Notes under the pieces: model-generated
What the model was told of the DNA's origin: nothing
The model's input: only the letters and a program-made list of their open reading frames with translations
The model's database searches: none
In this document: positions 1 to 4,934 of the stretch, in pieces
Numbering within the stretch: position 1 is the first letter of the stretch
Layout of the letters: each line of letters opens with the position of its first letter
NCBI GenBank assembly: GCA_025935735.1
Contig: JAICUS010000428.1
Span: forward strand, 1 to 5,378
Direction: 5' to 3'
DNA: 5,378 nt
Source: Solirubrobacteraceae bacterium
GTDB lineage: Bacteria > Actinomycetota > Thermoleophilia > Solirubrobacterales > Solirubrobacteraceae
Translations under genes and position numbers: made by a program

Positions 1-486
1 ATCCCCGCTGCGAAGCTGAAGCGCAACTCGCTCACGGGGCGGGAGATCCGCGAGTCGCGGCTCGACCGCGTGCCTCAGGCGAGATCGGCCGACCGTGTGG
101 GGGGACTCACGGCGAATGAACTGACGCTGCACTGCCCTAGTGACACCGTGCTCATCGCGAACGTATGCGTTGAGAAAGCGTCGCGGGCCCCGGCCACGTA
201 TGGGAGCGCCGTGAGCACTTGCCTGCATGCTGGTTCCCTTCCAGGCACCGGGCGTCGCCTGCCGACGCACGGTGAGCTGCTGGATGCAACGACGGTGGCT
301 TCGCTGCCGCTCGATGCTGGTGGAGAGCTCACGGCCGACGTGGTGCCATCGAGTGCTGCCCCTGGCAGAGTCGATGCCATCGTCACCCTCGACAAAATTG
401 GCGACGTGACGACGGTGCCGGATGTTGCCCCGGCCGGAATGAGGAGCTACCGCTGCGTCAGCGATCCGATCAACGGACCCTCATGA
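1..486 (+). CDS. C-terminal part of a secreted Cys-containing protein (5' end outside window)
   Basis: The reading frame is open from base 1 to the TGA at 484-486 (161 visible residues), so the gene begins upstream. A GTG at base 70 is an unlikely start because the coding pattern continues in front of it. Visible residues 5-36 contain KLKRNSLTGREIRES, then a VP and an AD-x-x-GGLTA stretch. I associate this pattern with surface or secreted proteins of Thermoleophilia, where similar short repeats precede a distal domain. The distal part has four cysteines (about residues 45, 56, 74 and 152), which could form two disulphides outside the cell. Its C-x(10)-GRRLPTHGELL segment resembles the C-x-x-x-G-x-RLPT-x-x-E motif of FGE-sulfatase/C-type-lectin-like folds, but the family is not established. 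The gene lies 28 bases before the LysM gene on the same strand, so co-transcription is likely. Its codons are visibly less GC-rich than those of later genes. Function unknown. Confidence 0.72.
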   Translation: MPAAKLKRNSLTGREIRESRLDRVPQARSADRVGGLTANELTLHCPSDTVLIANVCVEKASRAPATYGSAVSTCLHAGSLPGTGRRLPTHGELLDATTVASLPLDAGGELTADVVPSSAAPGRVDAIVTLDKIGDVTTVPDVAPAGMRSYRCVSDPINGPS

Positions 487-501
487 GCGGGAGATCGAAG
501 G

Positions 502-508
502 AAGGAGG
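502..508 (+). promoter_or_regulatory. Strong Shine-Dalgarno of the LysM-protein gene
   Basis: AAGGAGG lies six bases before the ATG at 515. It is the best ribosome binding site in the window and fixes that start codon. It sits in the 28-base gap after the upstream stop, which supports one transcript for both genes. Confidence 0.8.
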
Positions 509-514
509 GGCTGG

Positions 515-1552
515 ATGGCATCGCTGAAGGTGCATCTTCGGCAGGCCGGTGACCACGGGCGGCTCGGATTTCATCCTGAGTGCCCCGTATGTTGCGAGGA
601 GCGGCTGGCTGGCGCGCTGCCCTCCGACGCTCTGATCAGCGCTCGCGCGCCTGCGGTGCTTGCCGCCGGAGTGCTTGCGTTTTCCTATGCGAGCCCGGCG
701 GTGGTGCTTGCGCAAGAAGGCGGCCAGGATCAGGGACTCGCGTCTGATTCGACGACGGCCTCGCCCGGAGATGAGGTCAACGCGGGGCCCGAAGACTCGG
801 ACGAAACCTCCGCCGACCCGGCCGACGCGGCCGACGACAACGATGCCGACGGCACGGGGCCGGTAGGCCCCGATCTCGTCACCAATGGCGACGATTCAGC
901 TGGCGATCCGGCGCCTGCGACCCCGACTGCCGCCCCTGCTGCGCCGACCACGCCCGCTCCGAGCGTGCAGTCGGCGGCGGCTGCGCCGCAGGCGAAGCCG
1001 TTGGTGGGAGCGAAGGCGCCGGGATCTGTCGCGCCGGCGACGCCCGCGCCGGCAACCCCCGCCGCCGCTGCGCCCGGCTCCGTCGCGGCCCCGGATGGGA
1101 CCACTCCTCCGGCGGCCGCGGCTCCGGGCACTGCGGTGGCGCGGGATGGGAATGAGCGGGCTCCCGCCCGCACGCGCGTGGTGCGGCGGCTGGTGCACAA
1201 GCATCGCCACGCGCCGAATGTCGCTGTGCGGTCCGCCTCGGCGCCCGTCGCGCCCGTCGCGCCCGTCGCCGCGCCGCGGCCGGCCGTGACGACGGTGGCG
1301 TATGTCGCTCAGCAGGTGCCCGCGCCGGTGGTGGTGCGGCGTGCCGGGCGGTCGGCCCGGCCCGGGGATCGGGTTCATGTGGTGTTCGCCGGGGAGTCGC
1401 TGTGGTCGATCGCGCAGGACGTGCTCGGCGCGAAAGCGAGCGTCGGGGAGACAGCGCGGGAGGTCGATCGGTTCTGGGTGCTCAATCGGGAGCGGATCGG
1501 GACCGGGGATCGGGATCTGCTGCCGATCGGGACGAGGCTGGTCTTGCGGTGA
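515..1552 (+). CDS. Exported or membrane-anchored LysM-domain protein with N-terminal CPVC motif
   Basis: The protein has 345 residues and an ATG start fixed by a strong Shine-Dalgarno. Layout: residues 1-42 are polar and contain H14, H20 and the sequence HPECPVCCEERL (C23, C26, C27), a possible small metal or thiol site. Residues 43-66 are hydrophobic and end in VLAQE, so they are either a signal peptide cleaved near A66 or a membrane anchor. Residues 67-110 are acidic. Residues 130-275 form a low-complexity Ala/Pro/Thr linker with a basic patch near 205-220 (RTRVVRRLVHKHRH), as in wall-spanning proteins. Residues 284-345 are a LysM domain (HVVFAGESLWSIAQDVLG, a central VLN, and a final LLPIGTRLVLR), which in known families binds peptidoglycan or chitin-type glycans. 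The stop overlaps the start of the ATPase gene. Inferred role: a cell-wall-binding component working with that ATPase. The 43-residue leader before the hydrophobic segment is long for an ordinary signal peptide. Confidence 0.88.
   Translation: MASLKVHLRQAGDHGRLGFHPECPVCCEERLAGALPSDALISARAPAVLAAGVLAFSYASPAVVLAQEGGQDQGLASDSTTASPGDEVNAGPEDSDETSADPADAADDNDADGTGPVGPDLVTNGDDSAGDPAPATPTAAPAAPTTPAPSVQSAAAAPQAKPLVGAKAPGSVAPATPAPATPAAAAPGSVAAPDGTTPPAAAAPGTAVARDGNERAPARTRVVRRLVHKHRHAPNVAVRSASAPVAPVAPVAAPRPAVTTVAYVAQQVPAPVVVRRAGRSARPGDRVHVVFAGESLWSIAQDVLGAKASVGETAREVDRFWVLNRERIGTGDRDLLPIGTRLVLR
1241..1267 (+). repeat. Three perfect tandem copies of a 9-bp unit
   Basis: The unit GCGCCCGTC occurs three times without mismatch inside the linker of the LysM protein. 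It encodes Ala-Pro-Val repeats, and because the unit is a multiple of three, copy changes would alter linker length without a frameshift. Confidence 0.9.
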
Positions 1553-2469
1553 AAACGGCGCCGGCGAGGCTGCTGAAGCGCGCGGAGGTGCATCCCGCGC
1601 CGTTGGTGGACGGGCGGCCGGTGCGCGTGGACGTGCTCGCGCGGTTGCGGCGGCGGGCGCAGCGGCTGCTCGTGTCGGAGCTCGAGCGGGAAGAGGCGGC
1701 GCTCGAGCACCGGCTGCGCTCGCATCCCGGGGTGACGCGGCCGAACTCGCTCGCGCTGATCAGCCCGAAAGGTGGGGTCGGGAAGACGACGGCGGCGTAC
1801 CTCGTCGGCAACCTGCTCGCGTCGCATCTGAAGCTGAAGGCGATCGCGATCGACGCCAACCCGGACTTCGGGACGCTGGCGCGGCTCGCGCCGGACGTCC
1901 GCCGCTCACCGCGATCGCTGCAGGACCTCCTCGCCGAGATGAGCCGGCTCACCACCGCCGCGGAGCTGACGCCGTACGTGTCCCGGCTGCCGAGCGGGCT
2001 GCACCTGCTCGGCGCGCCCGCGGACGCCGAGCTGTCCGCGCGGCTCGAGCCGCAGGCCTACGGTGAGCTCGTCGCGTTCCTCTCGACGTTCTATGACGTC
2101 ATCCTGCTCGACCTGGGCACGGGAGTGGTCGGGCCGCTGGTCCGCTTCGTCACGCAGCGCGCGGACCGGGTCGTGCTGGTGACGACGCCCGAGTGGGTGA
2201 CCGCCTCGGTCGTCCTCGAGGCACTCCAGCACCTGCGCCACGATCACGCCACGGTGGCGATCAACAAGTCGCTCGCTCCGCGCGGCCACGGAGAGCCGAT
2301 CGAGGATCGCTTCCGCGCCGCGCAGCTGCACCGCACCGTGACGATCCCCTACGACGAGGACCTGGCGGCGATGCTCGACACCGGCACATACTCGCTCGAA
2401 GCGCTGGACAGCCCCACGAGGATCGCGGTCAAGCGCCTCGGCCTTGCCGTGGCGGAGCAGCTGGTGTGA
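1549..2469 (+). CDS. ParA/MinD-type ATPase (P-loop, deviant Walker A), coupled to the LysM gene
   Basis: The protein has 306 residues. The GTG at 1549 overlaps the upstream TGA by four bases (GTGA). This start was preferred to in-frame codons further upstream, which would lie inside the LysM gene; only a weak GAGG precedes it, so translational coupling is likely. Residues 1-65 are an Arg/Glu-rich, probably helical extension. The deviant Walker A is SPKGGVGKTT with signature K74 and K79. The A' region is IDANPDFGTLA (D102) and Walker B is VILLDLGTG (D188). The family includes ATP-dependent dimers that position chromosomes, septa, pili or secretion machines. The DANPD-x-GTL form recalls the EspI/ESX-associated and similar MinD-like ATPases of actinobacteria more than plasmid ParA. 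No ParB is visible. The C-terminal helix (about 289-306) is amphipathic but lacks the clear basic-aromatic membrane motif of true MinD. The 3' end overlaps the convergent transporter gene by 41 bp. Confidence 0.9.
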   Translation: MKTAPARLLKRAEVHPAPLVDGRPVRVDVLARLRRRAQRLLVSELEREEAALEHRLRSHPGVTRPNSLALISPKGGVGKTTAAYLVGNLLASHLKLKAIAIDANPDFGTLARLAPDVRRSPRSLQDLLAEMSRLTTAAELTPYVSRLPSGLHLLGAPADAELSARLEPQAYGELVAFLSTFYDVILLDLGTGVVGPLVRFVTQRADRVVLVTTPEWVTASVVLEALQHLRHDHATVAINKSLAPRGHGEPIEDRFRAAQLHRTVTIPYDEDLAAMLDTGTYSLEALDSPTRIAVKRLGLAVAEQLV

Positions 2470-3865
2470 CGTCCGCGGACCCCCGCGCGAACCGGCCGCC
2501 GTCCGGCGCGTCCGGCCAGCGCCCGCCGTTCTCCCAGTAGACGCGGATCGCCTCCAGCGGCCGGCCCTTCGTCTCCGGCGCCAGCGCGGCGATGAAGACG
2601 AACGAGATGACGGCGAGCCCGAGGAACAGCGCGAACGTGACAGCGCCGCCGAGCGACTCGAACACCGACAGGAAGAACCGCGAGATCAGCAGGTTCGCCA
2701 CCAGGTCGGCGGTGAGCATCGCCGACGCGCCGGCCGTGCGCAGCCGGGCGGGGAAGCTCTCGGATGCATACACCCAGACCAGCGCGCCGAAGCCGAAGTT
2801 GAAGCCCGCGGTGAAGAACAGGATGCCCACGAAGCCGAGCACGGACGAGACGCCGCCGTTCAAGTCGGTGAAGGCGAACAGCAGCAGCATCAGCACGTTC
2901 GACGCGATCATCACGCCGACGCCGGTGAGCAGCGTCACCCGGCGGCCGATCCGGTCGACCACCAGCACCGCCGCCACCACCGCGAAGACCGAGAACACCT
3001 CGACGAACGCCTGGATGAGCAGCGGCGTGTGCCCGCTCCAGCCGAGCTCCTTGAAGATGAACGGGCTGTAGTAGGTGATCGCGTTGATGCCGGTGATCTG
3101 CACCAGGAAGCCGAGCACGACCACGAACACCGTCGCCCGCGCGTAGGGCGCCCGGGCCATCTCCTTCAGCGAGCCGCCGCGCTCCGCCCGCAGGTCCTGC
3201 TCGATCTCGTCCAGCTCCTGCTCGGAGTCCGCCGCGGGGTCCGCGCGCCGCAGGGTGTCCAGCGCCTCGGAGCGGCGGCCGCGCATCATGTACCAGCGCG
3301 GCGTGTCCGGCAGCCGCAGCAGCGGGAGCAGCACGAGCGCCGCGGGGATCGCCGACAGCCCGAGCATCCAGCGCCACGCGCCGGAGGCGGCCAGCCCGTA
3401 GCCGACGAAGTAGGCCACCGTGATCCCGACCACGGTCGCCACCTGGTAGCCGACGATCAGCCCGCCGCGGATCGGCGCCGGCGCGGACTCGGCGATGAAC
3501 ACCGGCGCCGCGACCGTCGAGAGGCCGATGCTCACGCCGAGCAGGAAGCGGGCCACGTCCAGCCAGACGATGCTCGGGGCGACCGCCTGCAGGACCGCGA
3601 ACACGGCGAAGGAGATGGCGATGATGACCATCGTCGCCCGCCGGCCGATCGCGTCCGCCACCCGGTTGGCCGCGAGCGCGCCCACGATCAGCCCGAGCCC
3701 GGTGAACGTCGTCACCCACTCGGTCGCGCGCGTGGAGAGGCCGAAGTGCTGCGGGATGAACAGCAGCGCGCCGGCGATGCTGCCGGTGTCGTATCCGTAG
3801 ATCACGCCGACGGTCGCGGCGGTCAGGGCGACGGTGACGCTCAAGCGGCTGCTGACGGCGGACAT
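2429..3865 (-). CDS. MFS sugar transporter (sugar porter family)
   Basis: The protein has 478 residues and about 12 membrane helices, typical for the family, which mostly carries out sugar/H+ symport or facilitated uptake in the inner membrane. Motifs in order: GYDTG (24-28) in helix 1; DAIGRR (71-76) in the 2-3 loop; the second sugar-transporter signature (110-133, LGVSIG through ESAPAPIR); PDTPRW (186-191); QITGINAITYYSP (256-268) in helix 7; DRIGRR (304-309); ESFPARLR (369-376); PETKGRP (430-436). The usual QQ-x-x-GIN is VQITGIN here, so the first Gln of the pair is replaced. The ATG at 3865 was chosen over one 16 codons upstream because the protein then begins just before helix 1 and GGAGAG lies 10 bases away. 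The upstream extension (MLPPDCGGAPAERNRD) would also run across the divergent gap. The substrate cannot be read from the sequence. The last 13 codons, including the stop, overlap the ATPase gene. Confidence 0.93.
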   Translation of the reverse strand: MSAVSSRLSVTVALTAATVGVIYGYDTGSIAGALLFIPQHFGLSTRATEWVTTFTGLGLIVGALAANRVADAIGRRATMVIIAISFAVFAVLQAVAPSIVWLDVARFLLGVSIGLSTVAAPVFIAESAPAPIRGGLIVGYQVATVVGITVAYFVGYGLAASGAWRWMLGLSAIPAALVLLPLLRLPDTPRWYMMRGRRSEALDTLRRADPAADSEQELDEIEQDLRAERGGSLKEMARAPYARATVFVVVLGFLVQITGINAITYYSPFIFKELGWSGHTPLLIQAFVEVFSVFAVVAAVLVVDRIGRRVTLLTGVGVMIASNVLMLLLFAFTDLNGGVSSVLGFVGILFFTAGFNFGFGALVWVYASESFPARLRTAGASAMLTADLVANLLISRFFLSVFESLGGAVTFALFLGLAVISFVFIAALAPETKGRPLEAIRVYWENGGRWPDAPDGGRFARGSADVTPAAPPRQGRGA

Positions 3866-3875
3866 GTCCCTATTT

Positions 3876-3881
3876 CTCTCC
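3876..3881 (-). promoter_or_regulatory. Shine-Dalgarno of the sugar transporter gene
   Basis: On the minus strand GGAGAG lies 10 bases before the ATG at 3865. It supports the shorter transporter start over the ATG at 3913. Confidence 0.55.
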
Positions 3882-3890
3882 GCCGGCGCG

Positions 3891-3907
3891 CCCCCGCAAT
3901 CCGGGGG
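3891..3907 (+). promoter_or_regulatory. GC hairpin in the divergent gap, overlapping the regulator's ribosome binding site
   Basis: CCCCCG (3891-3896) and CGGGGG (3902-3907) form a perfect 6-bp stem with the loop CAATC. The GGGGG of the 3' arm is the only Shine-Dalgarno-like sequence before the GTG at 3914, six bases away, so the folded RNA would hide it. The same palindrome lies 26 bp before the transporter's ATG on the other strand. It could be a translational control hairpin for the regulator, an operator, or chance in GC-rich DNA. Confidence 0.5.
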
Positions 3908-3913
3908 TAGCAT

Positions 3914-4768
3914 GTGTGGTTCGTGGCCTCACAACTCCAGCCTCATGCGTGCGACCACCTCGTGCAGTTCTATGAGAGCGACGCGGAGCTGATCGCGCGC
4001 GCGGGCGAGTACCTGCAGACCGCCGAGGCGGCCGTGGCGATCGCCACCGAGGCCCACCGCGCGGCGTTCGCCGACGCGCTGGGGGAGACCGACGGGGTCG
4101 TCTGGCTGGACGCGGAGGCCGTCCTCGCTCACATCATGCCGCGCGGCGCCCTCGACGGCGAGGCGTTCGCCGAGGTCGTGGGCGGCGTCATCCGCACGGC
4201 GGCGGCCGGCGGCCGGCCGGTGCGCGCGTTCGGCGAGATGGTCGCGCTGCTGTGGCAGCGGGGCGACGTCGCCGGCGCGCTCGAGCTCGAGACGCTGTGG
4301 AACGAGCTCATGGCGGCCGTGCCGTTCTCGCTCTACTGCGCCTACCCGAGCGTGGCCGACGCCGACGACTTCGCGCGCATCTGCCAGGCGCACACGGCGG
4401 TCGAGGCGACCTGGGACTTCCCCGCGGACCTCACCGCTCCGTCGCACGCCCGCCACCACCTAGCCGGCACGCTGCGGCGCCTCGGCCACCACGACGGCGT
4501 GCTCGACGACGCGCGGGTCGTCGTCACCGAGCTCGCCGCCAACGCCGTCGTCCACGCCCGCTCGGCCTTCTCCGTGTCCATCCACGGCGACGGCGCCCGG
4601 CTGCGGATCGGCGTCCGCGACGGCAGCCGCGCCATGCCGGCGCCACAGGAGCCGGCGCCGCGGGGCCTGTCCGGCCGCGGCCTGCTGCTGGTGTCCGCGC
4701 TCTCCAGCCGCTGGGGCGTCGAGCCGCGGACGGACGGCAAGGTCGTCTGGGCCGAGCTGCGCGCCTAG
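3914..4768 (+). CDS. MEDS-domain regulator with RsbW-like ATP-binding kinase domain
   Basis: The protein has 284 residues. The GTG at 3914 follows a GGGGG six bases upstream; a second GTG at 3923 would also work but is worse spaced. Residues 13-160 match the MEDS (DcmR-type) sensory domain: CDHLVQFYESDAELI, then AIATEAHRAAF, FGEMVALLWQRGD, LELETLWNEL and FSLYCAYP. Residues 168-284 form an HATPase_c_2 domain with an N box (E206-LAAN-AVVH214), VRDGS (D236) and a glycine-rich GLSGRGLLLV (251-260). There is no dimerisation/phospho-acceptor histidine domain between them, so this is not a classical histidine kinase. It is closer to anti-sigma-factor serine kinases of the RsbW/SpoIIAB type, fused to a sensor. 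Likely a cytoplasmic one-protein switch controlling a sigma factor or anti-anti-sigma partner not seen here. MEDS domains are linked to sensing small carbon compounds or hydrocarbon derivatives; the ligand here is unknown. The TAG stop is part of the CTAG bounding the fold-back repeat. Confidence 0.9.
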   Translation: MWFVASQLQPHACDHLVQFYESDAELIARAGEYLQTAEAAVAIATEAHRAAFADALGETDGVVWLDAEAVLAHIMPRGALDGEAFAEVVGGVIRTAAAGGRPVRAFGEMVALLWQRGDVAGALELETLWNELMAAVPFSLYCAYPSVADADDFARICQAHTAVEATWDFPADLTAPSHARHHLAGTLRRLGHHDGVLDDARVVVTELAANAVVHARSAFSVSIHGDGARLRIGVRDGSRAMPAPQEPAPRGLSGRGLLLVSALSSRWGVEPRTDGKVVWAELRA

Positions 4769-4934
4769 TGGCGCACCCGGCAACGATCGCCGGCCTTCGA
4801 GCGCGCCGCGCGGCGCTGCGCCGCACCGTCGAAGGACACCCGTACCACCAGTACGAATGACCTTCGCCGGCGCGCCGCAGCATCCACGCTGCATCGCTCG
4901 CCAAGCCGGCGAACGTTGCCGGGCGCACCACTAG
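4765..4934. repeat. 170-bp imperfect fold-back repeat with CTAG ends (MITE-like candidate)
   Basis: Almost the whole interval between the two convergent genes is one large inverted repeat. Aligned by hand, bases 4765-4845 match the reverse complement of 4851-4934 at 65 of 84 columns (16 mismatches, 3 single-base gaps). The outer 27 bp have only three mismatches, and symmetry stops exactly outside the CTAG at each end. The outermost arms read CTAGTGG-x-GC-x-CCCGGCAACG. The centre is CGTAC-CACCA-GTACG (4841-4855). Each half also folds on itself: CCTTCGA/TCGAAGG (4794-4800 with 4829-4835) and TTCGCCGGC/GCCGGCGAA (4863-4871 with 4905-4913), giving an alternative three-armed fold. No coding frame is credible. 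Candidate roles are a miniature transposable element with a CTAG target duplication or a bidirectional terminator. It lacks the T tract of a standard intrinsic terminator. The repeat itself is certain; the mobile origin is inferred. Confidence 0.82.

Noticed and set aside
730..1378. Minus-strand frames opposite the LysM gene linker
   Set aside because: They are low-complexity Ala/Gly/Arg products of the GC-rich linker read backwards. The + strand frame has a strong ribosome binding site and a recognisable LysM end.
1402..1548. Upstream extension of the ATPase to an earlier in-frame start
   Set aside because: It would run through the LysM domain coding region in another frame. The GTG at 1549 in the GTGA overlap is the natural start.
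2471..2480. Perfect palindrome GTCCGCGGAC just after the ATPase stop
   Set aside because: Without a loop or T tract it is not a terminator, it lies in transporter coding sequence, and 10-bp palindromes are not rare in GC-rich DNA.
2349..3719. Second long minus-strand frame within the transporter region
   Set aside because: It is an Arg/Gly/Ala-rich out-of-frame reading of the transporter gene with no recognisable motif.
2444..3910. Long open frame on the + strand opposite the transporter
   Set aside because: It is rich in Arg, His, Gln, Asp and Glu without domain pattern, and lies fully antisense to a transporter with all family motifs. Such frames are common in high-GC DNA.
3866..3913. Extended transporter start at 3913
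   Set aside because: The extra 16 residues are polar and lie across the divergent gap, while a Shine-Dalgarno-like GGAGAG supports the ATG at 3865.
3910..3946. Possible minus-strand promoter (TTGTGA, 16 bp, TGCTAC) for the transporter
   Set aside because: The -10 part matches the consensus poorly and such matches are expected by chance; no promoter is claimed.
4252..4860. Frames overlapping the regulator and running into the fold-back repeat
   Set aside because: These are Arg/Ala-rich shadow readings of the regulator with no motif and no ribosome binding site.
4765..4934. Fold-back repeat as a tRNA or other known structured RNA
   Set aside because: Despite a cloverleaf-like alternative fold, the length, absence of tRNA-type conserved loops and the overall two-fold symmetry fit a DNA inverted repeat better.
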